Below, one piece after another: positions 22,047 through 33,870 of a stretch of 64,000 nucleotides of DNA (its first letter is position 1; each line of letters begins with the position of its first letter). The translations under genes were made by a program, and so were the position numbers. The notes below the pieces were generated by a model. That model searched no databases. It was not told the origin of the DNA and saw only the letters and a list, made by a program, of their open reading frames with translations. This stretch comes from Caenorhabditis remanei (Eukaryota; Nematoda; Chromadorea; Rhabditida; Rhabditidae), in assembly GCF_010183535.1 (NCBI RefSeq), contig NC_071328.1, forward strand, positions 6,386,001 to 6,450,000, in the 5' to 3' direction.

Positions 22047-22165
22047 CTCAAAGCTGCAGCCGACATCGCGCGACTTTAGTCGGCCACTATACTTCGTGTG
22101 GCAACGATGCTTCGCTGCCGCCAAGGAGGAAAGTCAACCGCTGTCCATTCGCAACTGGTAACTGA
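22047..22165. mobile_element. Right half of the palindromic DNA element
   Basis: On the minus strand it reads CTCAGTTACCAGTTGCGAAT..AGCATCGTTGCC, matching 15612-15690. The LTR element therefore integrated into this older foldback copy. Confidence 0.6.
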
Positions 22166-22270
22166 GATGAGTGGAGTTTTCTCTTCTATTTTGCAAATGA
22201 TAGGTTGATCACTTCCGGAACTGAAACTGCCAAACAAATAAACAACAAATGCAATTTACCTGTTATTCAT

Positions 22271-24418
22271 TCAATAAGCGTTTCGACAGTAATCGTACTG
22301 TTTTCCTCCCAATAGCCATGTATCACGCTCGATATTTATAAGTTTCAGCTTTTCGTGGCTTCCTAGCCTTCCCTCTATCCCACTCAAATCGGATTTTTCA
22401 AGTATTTGTGGTAGTTCTCTCATTAACGATATAAGTGTTCTCCTTTTTGAGGTTGACCTCAAGCTGTGATGATAGAAGTTTTTGTGGCACCTAAAACAAA
22501 AGATTAATCGAAAAATTCTAAACTGTACTTACATCTCTGCATCTGCCCACAAATTCATCAAATCAACACAATCCTTGGCGTCTGTGAAGAACAGACAAAT
22601 TATATCCACAATATAGCTCATTGCTCGATTATTTCTAACTCGTATCTTTAAATGTTCAAGTAGATATACAGCGAGACAGATTGAGGCGGCATCCCAGATT
22701 TTTTTTGAAAAATCTATCACGTCGAAAGGGTTCCTTTCCGAAAACTCCTCGGCTTCTCTCAGAAGTTCAATGAAATTGTATCGTTCTTGAATGACCTGTA
22801 ATTACGAATTATGAAAGAAATTGGATTAAAGTGTACTTACATCCGATCGGAATTCTTCTAAAACTTCTGTGATCTTAGAGATAACAGCTGATTGAGTGAG
22901 CATTGTTTGAGCCAATCTGAAAAAAAAATACAATCAACTTCAGATTGGAGATACAGTTTTAAATAAACAAACCCTAAAATCTCATCATGATTCATATTCT
23001 TCTGTTCTTCCTTTTCTGCATATTTCTCTTTTTCTTCTTCATCATCAGAATATTCAAAATCTTTGGTCAATACATTTTCAATGCTACTTCCATTTTCCTT
23101 ATTCCTCTCTGACTGAACTTCTGTTATCTTCTGTGAAAGACTTCCGACAAACGTTTGAAGCACTTCTTGCAACAATGTCCTATCCTTGGTTAAAACTCCA
23201 GCTCTATCAATATCAAACTTTTGTATCATTTCCAACATTTCTCGTTCTGATATAGTCCCATTAACTAGTTCTTCTGAGAGCACAAAATTAGGAATATCAG
23301 GTCCCGATTTGAAAGAGGTAGAGTGGCCAGCACCTAGCAGTCCCTCATCTAGAGGAGGGTTTGGAGGGGTGCGAGATCGATGATGACCACCCGATGTTCT
23401 TGATTTCTTTTTATACGAAGCGGAATATATATTCATATCAGCTTTATCCCCTTTTACTGCTTTTTCGACTCCCTCGAAATCTATGGCTGAAATTTAAAGA
23501 TATTTAATTTATACGCTTCAAACCCAATCCAAACTTACGTAAACCAGCTTTCTGCCATTTTTCCCTGATAGGCTGCATTTGTGTTTCGGTGAAAATTCTG
23601 TTACACAACCACAAATTGAGGGTACGAACAATTTTCAGTTTCTCTCTCCAGCTACACTTCAAGAGGGGCTCCATGAATTTGTCCCATTGTTTCAAGAAGC
23701 GTGGTCCAAAAGTGTCTCGTTCTTTGAGTTGATGTTTTGAAGATCGAACCACATTATCGATAACATAGAGAACATGGAGGCGCTGTTCTGGTTTGCACTG
23801 AAAATTAGCTTTTAAAAGTTGTACTTTAACAACGCGAGAAAATAATTACAAATCGGGGCGCTATCGGGGCGCTATGGGAGTTGGGGGGGGGGGACTCAAA
23901 ATTTTTTTTTGGGGGATTCCGAATCAGTGTGCTGAAAGAGGAAGAAAGCTTACACAATGAGTGTGATTCTTGTGAGGGACCACTTTTCACCATTCTCTTA
24001 GGCTTAGGTTTCTTAGAAATTCGGAAAAAAAATGAAAAAAACGACAAAAATTGACAAATTTATCGTTTTTGTCAATTTTTTTTCCCGAATTTCTAAGAAA
24101 CCTAAGCCTGAGAAAAAGGTTAAGTAACAAAAAAGTGTCTCTCACACGTCTTCAGCCTCACACATTCAGCCAAAAATCTGCCTAAAAATTCGAAAATTTG
24201 AGTGCCCCCCCCCCCCCCCAACTCCCATAGCGCCCAAACCGGTTGATAAAACTCGCCTTTGTCATAAGTTTCTCAAGTGCATAAACAACATGTTTATATT
24301 GTTTTTGTGCTTTGATGGCTGCATTGGTGATCTCCTGAATTTTGTTTTTGCTCAAATTCCGGGAATCGTGCAGTGTCGCCAGCTCAGCATTGAACTTCTT
24401 CAACAAGTCGCTATCCAT
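22271..24418 (-). CDS. SCAF4/SCAF8-like CID-domain protein, 497 residues
   Basis: Six exons (24418-24257, 23797-23539, 23486-22973, 22916-22841, 22795-22533, 22490-22271) join in phase. The N-terminus is an RNA polymerase II CTD-interacting domain: FNAELATLHDSRNLSKNKI, AAIKAQKQYKHVVYALEKLM, CKPEQRLHVLYVIDNVVRSS and KLKIVRTLNLWLCN align with SCAF8 through the whole domain. An acidic, Ser/Arg-containing linker follows, then a helical C-terminal region with no RRM. SCAF4/8 bind the phosphorylated CTD and prevent premature polyadenylation; a related role in transcript termination is inferred. Intron 1 begins with GC rather than GT (AAG|GCGAGT) and is filled with a foldback element. The absent RRM sets it apart from vertebrate SCAF8. 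Confidence 0.85.
23868..24234. mobile_element. Foldback element with poly-G/poly-C arms in the CID-gene intron
   Basis: The left arm GGCGCTATGGGAGTTGGGG and the right arm with its complement CCCCAACTCCCATAGCGCC enclose about 330 bases. G and C homopolymers of 12-15 bases lie inside both arms. The inner part also pairs (CTTAGGTTTCTTAGAAATTC with its complement). Non-autonomous, no coding capacity. Confidence 0.8.
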
Positions 24419-25858
24419 GGTGACCCAATATTCGAGTTTTTAACTAAAATCAAAAACGTATTTTATGACGAAACAACTGCAAAGAATATATCGATTATTC
24501 GATATGATTATTGAATGAGTGTAAACAAAGAATCAGAAAGTAGAATAAAACTGATTATTATTATTAAGCAACAACTCCAAAGCGCCTCGAAGATAAATTT
24601 AAAAAATTCTCTCTAAAATCGATAATTTTGATGCTGCTTAGTTCTTGTCCTGATGCTCTCATTTTTTAGGTAATTAATTGTTTTATTTATATGGAATAAC
24701 TAGTTCTCAACTAGTCTGTACTTTTTATAACTAATTTAACTGCTAATTCGAGAATTTCTTCGTAGTAATCAAAATTAGAAATAAAAAATTGCAGCACGGT
24801 CTCCTGCGGCGAAAATTTTTCGCGAAAAACTACGGTCGGAGGTGCTGTGCGTCTCGCACTCTCTCGTTCGTGCAGATAGAGCGCGTTTGCGCTGCTGTAA
24901 CACCGTTTCTGGAAGGACACTTTGAAGACGTCAAAATCAAGGAAAAAGGGAAATTAAATGAATAAAAGTTGATGGAAAAGATGAATAAAGAGTTGAACTA
25001 TTTTTTTTATAAAAAAAATACAGTACAATTTTCAACAGACAGTCGTAAGGCGAAGATATTTCAGATTGGTGATTTGGAGCGATTCCGATGTATCCTGGAA
25101 TAAATTCTTCGAAATTTTGCATGGAAACTGTTTATTAATGTTTAAAACCAGTAGAAAACTTTGAAGCGTCATGTTTCTCGACATATTAGTTATGGAAATG
25201 TTGAATTATTGGAAAAAGTTGTCACACTTTCCGGTTTTTAGACCCTAAAAAACGAAAAAATAAGAATATCAAAAATCCGTTTCCTTACGTTTGTAGAGAA
25301 TTTGATGGTGATCATTTTCCATTTTAAAACGTCCAAAATGGTTTACAAATAACTTTTTTGGAGTTCAAACAAATTTCAGTACTAAAATCGTAAACTTGGT
25401 CATTTTTTGAGGGTTTTTGGAAAATTTCTCAGAAACCAAAGCCTAAATCAAAAATCCGTTTTCTTACGTTTGTGGTGAATTTGATGGTGATCATTTTCCA
25501 CCTTAAAACTTCCAAAATGGTTTACAAATAACTTTTTTGGAGTTAAAACAAATTTCAGTACTAAAATCGTAAATTTGGTCATTTTTTGAGGGTTTTTGGA
25601 AAATTTCTCAGAAACCAAAGCCTAAATCAAAAATCCGTTTCCTTACGAAGTTAGCAAATCTCTTTGCGGTTCGATGGAGCTATCAATCGTCATTTTATGT
25701 TGAGAACTGACTGAACGTTCGCATTTTTTCGGAGACAGGTACGATGAAAGAAGCCTATCGGGTTACTGTAAGCGCAGTTATTATCAGACGCGAAGCGCTG
25801 GCTTTTCACTCATTCCCACTGATCTCGAAGTTTTATTCTGCTTTATTTATCGTTTAAT
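24419..25858. other. Intergenic with tandem repeat
   Basis: AT-rich. A short GC-rich piece at 24790-24905 (CGAAAAATTTTCGCCGCAGG-like, minus) resembles dispersed nematode repeats, but I cannot prove it here. A 179-bp tandem duplication lies at 25271-25640. No gene seen. Confidence 0.45.
25271..25640. repeat. 179-bp direct tandem repeat, about 2.1 copies
   Basis: AAAAATCCGTTT(C/T)CTTACG recurs at 25271, 25450 and 25629. The two full units differ at only a few positions, for example GTTTGTAGAGAATTTG against GTTTGTGGTGAATTTG. Confidence 0.85.
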
Positions 25859-26857
25859 ATGTCAAAACGTGTTACTGCAAAGAAAAACGAACGCCTGAAT
25901 CGTCTGAAAGGAAATGGAAGTTGTGAAAAGTGGAGGAATCGTTACACAGAGCAGAAAAAGGTGAAAAAAAATATTATTATTTCTTTTAATTGCTTGTATT
26001 TGTATAGGTCAACAAAGATTTGATAACGAAAAACAAAAAATCTGAGGAAGATCTGAGAAGTGCGCGCGAAGAGCTCCGAAATGAGCAAGAGGTAGATATA
26101 AAGTTGAAGTACTAATTGAGAGAAATCCGTTTTAGCTTCACAAATCTGTGAATGAACAACTTCTCGCTTCTCAAGCACAATGTGCTCGCCTGGAAAACCA
26201 ACTTAACGATTTATTAATGGTATTCGGGTTACTGTAGAATAAACTAACCACTGTAACGCAATTTTTAGGCGAAATATGATCTGGAAGACTCCCTGGAAAG
26301 CTCTTTGGCAGAAAACCATGAAACTACCACACAACTATCATTAGCCAATTCAGCTGTAGAGCAGATGAAGAAATTACAAGCTGAGCGCAAAAAAGACAAT
26401 CGAAACGAATCTGCAACAGAGAAATGAGATTAACAGTATATCCAGTGAAAGAAATAAGTTGTCCAAGTCCATTGAAGTTATGGAAGACGAACAGAAACAA
26501 AGGATTCCTGAATTAGGAAAATATACTGCCCTTCAATCGGCTTATCTTCAACGTAAAGCTGTTCTCAAGTGTGAGAAGTACATGAAATCCGGAGCTTCTA
26601 CAGTAGTCGATTACAATCACTTGCTTCAAAAGATTATTGGAAAAGCGGATTCCAGTGGCCAGTCGCCGTTTCGTTTAAGTCCTAATCAAACTTTTGTTCT
26701 CCGATCAAGTTTGCATCTATCGGATGGTGATTTGAAGACCGCAAAGAAGATTTTCCGGCAATACTTGGGGTTCGATGTGCTCTCCAGTCGAAATTCAGTG
26801 AATGATATAAAAAAAGAACTGAATATTTGCGAGAATTATGACATCAAAATCGTTTAA
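25859..26857 (+). pseudogene. Nematode coiled-coil protein gene with a frameshift
   Basis: Exons 25859-25960, 26008-26091, 26136-26219 and 26269 onward encode a charged coiled-coil protein starting MSKRVTAKKNERLNRLKGNG. In the last exon the frame ends at TGA 26425-26427. Coding continues strongly in another frame (NLQQRNEINSISSERNKLSK to a TAA at 26855-26857). Removing one A from the A6 run at 26389-26394 would restore a single frame. The C-terminal part (RLSPNQTFVLRSSLHLSDGD, FRQYLGFDVLSSRNSV) looks globular and resembles no family I can name; repeated Caenorhabditis genes of possible transposon origin have this layout. Either recent decay or a sequencing error. Confidence 0.6.
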
Positions 26858-27125
26858 AAGGAAAAGGATCTACCAAATGGAAAAAAAGAGAAGATAAAAT
26901 CTGCTACATGTACAATTAAAGAAGTCTTTCTCGTTTCAATTCATTGAGCAAATCTTTTTGGTTCTGTGATATTATTAATTTACTACTGGGTTCTATGTGC
27001 ATTGATAAAATACTTATTTACTCAAGAATTGTTTAAATAACAAGTATTATAATGTTGTAGTTCATCCTCGACCCGTATTAGTTATCTTTTCAGATTCATT
27101 CAAATATCATTATTACTAGTTAATG
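26858..27125. other. Short intergenic region, nothing recognised
   Basis: 3' flank of the coiled-coil gene up to the edge of the foldback array. AT-rich, no feature seen. Confidence 0.4.
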
Positions 27126-30123
27126 AGGGGAGAACCTGCGTCTACTGAAGTAAACCTCAGCCCGGATAAGTATAGACCTCACGCAGCGTAACTGACCGTG
27201 TCTAACCGGAACCGACACAGATAAGAATGGTGGGGGAAGTCAAAGTGAAAAGAAATTAACCTGTTTTTGGATATTTTTTTATGAAATTCTGATATACGAA
27301 AAGAAATTATCCTGCTTTTTGGATATGTTTTATGAAATTCTGATATACGAAAAGAAATTATCTTGTTTTTGGATATTTTTATAAAATTCTGATATATTCT
27401 AGATCGGGAGGATTCAAACCCGCGTCTACTGAAGTAAACCTCAGCCCGGATAAGTATAGACCTCACGCAGCGTAACTGACCGTGTCTAACCGGAACCGAC
27501 ACAGATAAGAATGGTGGGGGAAGTCAAAGTGAAAAGAAATTAACCTGTTTTTGGATATTTTTTTATGAAATTCTGATATACGAAAAGAAATTATCCTGCT
27601 TTTGGATATGTTTTATGAAATTCTGATATACGAAAAGAAATTATCTTGTTTTTGGATATTTTTATAAAATTCTGATATATTCTAGATCGGGAGGATTCAA
27701 ACCCGCGTCTACTGAAGTAAACCTCAGCCCGGATAAGTATAGACCTCACGCAGCGTAACTGACCGTGTCTAACCGGAACCGACACAGATAAGAATGGTGG
27801 GGGAAGTCAAAGTGAAAAGAAATTAACCTGTTTTTGGATATTTTTTTATGAAATTCTGATATACGAAAAGAAATTATCCTGCTTTTGGATATGTTTTATG
27901 AAATTCTGATATACGAAAAGAAATTATCTTGTTTTTGGATATTTTTATAAAATTCTGATATATTCTAGATCGGGAGGATTCAAACCCGCGTCTACTGAAG
28001 TAAACCTCAGCCCGGATAAGTATAGACCTCACGCAGCGTAACTGACCGTGTCTAACCGGAACCGACACAGATAAGAATGGTGGGGGAAGTCAAAGTGAAA
28101 AGAAATTAACCTGTTTTTGGATATTTTTTTATGAAATTCTGATATACGAAAAGAAATTATCCTGCTTTTGGATATGTTTTATGAAATTCTGATATACGAA
28201 AAGAAATTATCTTGTTTTTGGATATTTTTATAAAATTCTGATATATTCTAGATCGGGAGGATTCAAACCCGCGTCTACTGAAGTAAACCTCAGCCCGGAT
28301 AAGTATAGACCTCACGCAGCGTAACTGACCGTGTCTAACCGGAACCGACACAGATAAGAATGGTGGGGGAAGTCAAAGTGAAAAGAAATTAACCTGTTTT
28401 TGGATATTTTTTTATGAAATTCTGATATACGAAAAGAAATTATCCTGCTTTTGGATATGTTTTATGAAATTCTGATATACGAAAAGAAATTATCCTGTTT
28501 TTTGGATATTTTTATAAAATTCTGATATATTCTAGATCGGGAGGATTCAAACCCGCGTCTACTGAAGTAAACCTCAGCCCGGATAAGTATAGACCTCACG
28601 CAGCGTAACTGACCGTGTCTAACCGGAACCGACACAGATAAGAATGGTGGGGGAAGTCAAAGTGAAAAGAAATTAACCTGTTTTTGGATATTTTTTTATG
28701 AAATTCTGATATACGAAAAGAAATTATCCTGCTTTTTGGATATGTTTTATGAAATTCTGATATACGAAAAGAAATTATCTTGTTTTTGGATATTTTTATA
28801 AAATTCTGATATATTCTAGATCGGGAGGATTCAAACCCGCGTCTACTGAAGTAAACCTCAGCCCGGATAAGTATAGACCTCACGCAGCGTAACTGACCGT
28901 GTCTAACCGGAACCGACACAGATAAGAATGGTGGGGGAAGTCAAAGTGAAAAGAAATTAACCTGTTTTTGGATATTTTTTTATGAAATTCTGATATACGA
29001 AAAGAAATTATCCTGTTTTTTGGATATTTTTTATGAAATTCTGATATACGAAAAGAAATTATCTTGTTTTTGGATATTTTTATAAAATTCTGATATATTC
29101 TAGATCGGGAGGATTCAAACCCGCGTCTACTGAAGTAAACCTCAGCCCGGATAAGTATAGACCTCACGCAGCGTAACTGACCGTGTCTAACCGGAACCGA
29201 CACAGATAAGAATGGTGGGGGAAGTCAAAGTGAAAAGAAATTAACCTGTTTTTGGATATTTTTTTATGAAATTCTGATATACGAAAAGAAATTATCCTGC
29301 TTTTTGGATATGTTTTATGAAATTCTGATATACGAAAAGAAATTATCTTGTTTTTGGATATTTTTATAAAATTCTGATATATTCTAGATCGGGAGGGTTC
29401 AAACCCGCGTCTACTGAAGTAAACCTCAGCCCGGATAAGTATAGACCTCACGCAGCGTAACTGACCGTGTCTAACCGGAACCGACACAGATAAGAATGGT
29501 GGGGGAAGTCAAAGTGAAAAGAAATTAACCTGTTTTTGGATATTTTTTTATGAAATTCTGATATACGAAAAGAAATTATCCTGCTTTTGGATATGTTTTA
29601 TGAAATTCTGATATACGAAAAGAAATTATCCTGTTTTTTGGATATTTTTTATGAAATTCTGATATACGAAAAGAAATTAACCTGTTTTTGGATATTTATA
29701 TGAAATTCTGATATATTCTAGATCGGGAGGATTCAAACCCGCGTCTACTGAAGTAAACCTCAGCCCGGATAAGTATAGACCTCACGCAGCGTAACTGACC
29801 GTGTCTAACCGGAACCGACACAGATAAGAATGGTGGGGGAAGTCAAAGTGAAAAGAAATTAACCTGTTTTTGGATATTTTTTTATGAAATTCTGATATAC
29901 GAAAAGAAATTATCCTGCTTTTTGGATATGTTTTATGAAATTCTGATATACGAAAAGAAATTAACCTGTTTTTGGATATTTTTATAAAATTCTGATATAT
30001 TCTAGATCGGGAGGATTCAAACCCGCGTCTACTGAAGTAAACCTCAGCCCGGATAAGTATAGACCTCACGCAGCGTAACTGACCGTGTCTAACCGGAACC
30101 GACACAGATAAGAATGGTGGGGG
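27126..30123. repeat. Left tandem array, about ten 283-284-bp units
   Basis: The word CGCGTCTACTGAAG begins at 27421, 27704, 27987, 28270, 28554, 28838, 29122, 29406, 29740 and 30024, with a partial first unit at 27136. Spacing is 283 or 284 except one unit of 334. Each unit has a conserved core of about 130 bases and three A/T-rich subrepeats of about 50 bases (GAAAAGAAATTATCCTG-TTTTTGGATAT type). Units differ mainly by one-base changes. Confidence 0.95.
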
Positions 30124-30698
30124 AAGTCAAAGTGAAGGGCGAAAAAGTATCCTGATTCTAGAGGTTCGAACTCACGTTTATCAAAATGATCCTCACGGGA
30201 TTCTTCTCGATCCATTGCTTTCTTGTGAACCGATTCTTGCACTCGACCATTAGTCATCCATCACGACGGTTCGTTTGCTCTGTCCATTTTACTTCAGCAC
30301 TGAAAAAGAAAACACTAATTTGTAAATTCAGTGAGTATATAGAGAACAGAGAAGAGAGAGAGACGAGAAAAATCATGGTTATGGGGATATCTCAAAGATG
30401 ACCAAAAAGGAGAAAATAGAAGAGTCACCATCAACTACGGAGGGATACTGGACGACTGAGCCAAGAAGATGAGGTGAGGAGACTGAGTGTCAGTGGGCGG
30501 AGTCTAGTAGACATCAGACGGTCTGATAGTATAGATCATAAAAAAATATTTCTCGTGAAGATAAGTGAGCAGGTGGTTTGTGTTAAAGGTCATGTGACAA
30601 TAGGCAAATACAAACGAGAGGGAAATTGGATGAAAGAGACAACCGCCATCTAAGGAATGACAGGAGTTTCCTCTAATGCGACCATTCGAGGTTCCAAG
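30124..30698. repeat. Left unique inverted arm
   Basis: Reverse complement of 31989-about 32560, from GGGCGAAAAAGTATCCTG to ACCATTCGAGGTTCCAAG, essentially identical by eye. Confidence 0.9.
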
Positions 30699-31988
30699 TT
30701 TCCCACAAAGACCGATTTCCCAGGGAGATACGGAGGCAGATGAAAATATGTGAAGACAATTTTATTTATTTATACTTGAGAAGGACTCTCGCCACTTATA
30801 CTTCAAGATCTAAATATAGTACAACAGAAAAAATTAATAATTCAGAGGAGAGAGAGTTAAATGTTTTGACAAGTCAAGCGATATAAGGTTAGATTTGAAT
30901 GCACGGGATGAAACTTTAACAGGGAACAATGTCCCAGACAGTCCTTAAACTAGCGCAGCTGGATTAATAATATGGGTCAGGAAAAACTTAAGTTTTGTAA
31001 GACTATGAGGGTAACTAAAATAGAACTAAGAAAATCGATTAATTGTGAAATTTGGTACTTTTTTGAAATTTTTAGAAAATGGGGTTGTGGCTAGAATGTA
31101 CGAAAACAAATTAACAAGGATGCCGTGGTTTGAAATATTGAAAATACCAGCCCTAGACCATCAGTCTCAAAATCTGTAAAATGGCGTTTTCAGAAAAATT
31201 TATGAGAAAATAACGAAGATTCCGAGGTTCGAAATGTAGTCACGAAGGCAATTACGCGCTAAAATTACGAGAAACACACAAAATGCGAGAGAAACGACGA
31301 ACATTTAAGACAAGAACAAGCTAAATTGGGTCAAAACCTCTTTTGACACAAACGAAAACCAGAAACGCGTTACCACAACCCAAAACACAGCTTTTTGAGG
31401 AATAACCAATTTATTCCAAAAACTGGTCTAGAAACCAAAGAAAGAGGTAAAAATCTACTAACGATAATAACGGAGCACCTAAACTTGAAAAGAAATTAGT
31501 TGGTACGCCACAATCATTCTGTCGTCTCATTTCATCCTATTTCATTTTCGTTTGAATTTTCCTATTGTCTCATTACTGTAAACACCTACCACCTACACCC
31601 TTATCTTCATGAGAAATCATTTTTCCCCTTTTTTTCTCTCCTGACCCCTATAAATGAATGAAACAAACACACAATAGATGTCGTAAGGGTTATTGTCTGC
31701 GTCAATTTTCTTCACAAATACCACCTGCCATGTTATTTTCTTGAGAAATCCGACTGTATACCTGAACATATGAGGTTGGATGAAAGGTATACATTCAGTT
31801 GCCTCTTTTACACCCTCAGCGGGCAGTCCTCTCTTTTTGGGCTCTCGATCTGTTTCTAATTGCATTCGACCAATCTGCGCTACCAACTAATTTCTTTTCA
31901 AGTTTAGGTGCTCCGTTATTATCGTTAGTAGATTTTTACCTCTTTCTTTGGTTTCTAGACCAGTTTTAGTTTTAGCTTTTTTTTTAGC
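30699..31988. other. Loop of the foldback element
   Basis: About 1.3 kb between the outer arms. A second, inner inverted repeat lies inside (31421-31505 with 31881-31965, AACTGGTCTAGAAACCAAAG end). The inner right arm nearly touches the outer right arm, while on the left 720 bases separate them. The 31617-31886 minus frame has no recognisable feature. Confidence 0.65.
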
Positions 31989-32559
31989 TTGGAACCTCGA
32001 ATGGTCGCATTAGAGGAAACTCCTGTCATTCCTTAGATGGCGGTTGTCTCTTTCATCCAATTTCCCTCTCGTTTGTATTTGCCTATTGTCACATGACCTT
32101 TAACACAAACCACCTGGTCACTTATCTTCACGAGAAATATTTTTTTATGATCTATACTATCAGACCGTCTGATGTCTACTAGACTCCGCCCACTGACACT
32201 CAGTCTCCTCACCTCATCTTCTTGGCTCAGTCGTCCAGTATCCCTCCGTAGTTGATGGTGACTCTTCTATTTTCTCCTTTTTGGTCATCTTTGAGATATC
32301 CCCATAACCATGATTTTTCTCGTCTCTCTCTCTTCTCTGTTCTCTATATACTCACTGAATTTACAAATTAGTGTTTTCTTTTTCAGTGCTGAAGTAAAAT
32401 GGACAGAGCAAACGAACCGTCGTGATGGATGACTAATGGTCGAGTGCAAGAATCGGTTCACAAGAAAGCAATGGATCGAGAAGAATCCCGTGAGGATCAT
32501 TTTGATAAACGTGAGTTCGAACCTCTAGAATCAGGATACTTTTTCGCCCTTCACTTTAA

Positions 32560-33870
32560 CTTCCCCCACCATTCTTATCTGTGTCGGTTCCGGTTAGACA
32601 CGGTCAGTTACGCTGCGTGAGGTCTATACTTATCCGGGCTGAGGTTTACTTCAGTAGACGCGGGTTTGAATCCTCCCGATCTAGAATATATCAGAATTTC
32701 ATAAAAATATCCAAAAACAAGATAATTTCTTTTCGTATATCAGAATTTCATAAAACATATCCAAAAAGCAGGATAATTTCTTTTCGTATATCAGAATTTC
32801 ATAAAAAAATATCCAAAAACAGGTTAATTTCTTTTCACTTTGACTTCCCCCACCATTCTTATCTGTGTCGGTTCCGGTTAGACACGGTCAGTTACGCTGC
32901 GTGAGGTCTATACTTATCCGGGCTGAGGTTTACTTCAGTAGACGCGGGTTTGAATCCTCCCGATCTAGAATATATCAAAATTTCATAAAAATATCCAAAA
33001 ACAGGCTAATATCTTTTCATAAATCAGAATTTCATAAAAATATCCAAAAACAGGCTAATATCTTTTCATAAATCAGAATTTCATAAAAATATCCAAAAAA
33101 CAGGATGATTTCTTTTCGTATATCAGAATTTCATAAAAAAATATCCAAAAACAGGATGATTTCTTTTCGTATATCAGAATTTCATAAAAAAATATCCAAA
33201 AACAGGATGATTTCTTTTCACTTTAACTTCCCCCACCATTCTTATCTGTGTCGGTTCCGGTTAGACACGGTCAGTTACGCTGCGTGAGGTCTATACTTAT
33301 CCGGGCTGAGGTTTACTTCAGTAGACGCGGGTTTGAATCCTCCCGATCTAGAATATATCAGAATATCCAAAAACAGGATAATTTCTTTTCGTATATCAGA
33401 ATTTCATAAAAAATATCCAAAAACAGGTTAATTTCTTTTCACTTTGACTTCCCCCACCATTCTTATCTGTGTCGGTTCCGGTTAGACACGGTCAGTTACG
33501 CTGCGTGAGGTCTATACTTATCCGGGCTGAAGTTTTCTTCAGTAGACGCGGGTTTGAATCCTCCCGATCTAGAATATATCAGAATTTCATAAAAATATCC
33601 AAAAAAAGAAAATAATTTCTTTTCGTATATCAGAATTTCAAAAAGATATCTAAAAATATGACAATTTCAATTAACTTTGACTTCCCCCACCATTCTTATC
33701 TGTGTCGGTTCCGGTTAGACACGGTCAGTTACGCTGCGTGAGGTCTATACTTATCCGGGCTGAGGTTTACTTCAGTAGACGCGGGTTTGAATCCTCCCGA
33801 TCTAGAATATATCAGAATTTCATAAAAATATCCAAAAACAGGATAATTTCTTTTCATATATTAAACTAGG
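32560..33870. repeat. Right inverted array, about five shorter or variable units
   Basis: AGTAGACGCGGGTTTGAATC occurs near 32655, 32938, 33321, 33541 and 33775. Spacings of about 220-380 bases reflect gain and loss of the 50-base subrepeats. The array is in inverse orientation to the left one and has more substitutions. Confidence 0.9.

Larger units (their letters stand above)
27126..33870. mobile_element. Large foldback element with inverted tandem arrays (FB/Galileo-like)
   Basis: Overall symmetry: left array of 284-bp units (27126-30123), left unique arm (30124-30698), loop (30699-31988), right unique arm (31989-about 32560, the reverse complement of the left arm), right inverted array (about 32560-33870). 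Both arms carry the same 71-residue frame in opposite orientation (30186-30401 plus, 32285-32500 minus), which shows near-identity. No transposase frame is visible. Long inverted repeats built of tandem units are the hallmark of Drosophila FB and Galileo-type foldback elements; membership of any superfamily is not shown. Ends and target duplication are unclear. Confidence 0.7.

Noticed and set aside
24711..24920. 69-residue minus-strand frame with MSFQKRCYSS
   Set aside because: No splice-supported extension or domain. The GC-rich part resembles dispersed noncoding repeats.
27179..30105. Repeated 64-107-residue frames starting MSVPVRHGQL
   Set aside because: They read through each 284-bp unit and its A/T-rich subrepeats. 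The same frames appear on the other strand in the right array, so they follow the repeat and show no domain.
31617..31886. 89-residue frame in the foldback loop as a transposase remnant
   Set aside because: No catalytic motif or similarity that I recognise; partly overlaps the inner inverted repeat.
27126..33870. CRISPR-like array
   Set aside because: Units are 284-bp tandem satellites without unique spacers, in eukaryotic sequence.
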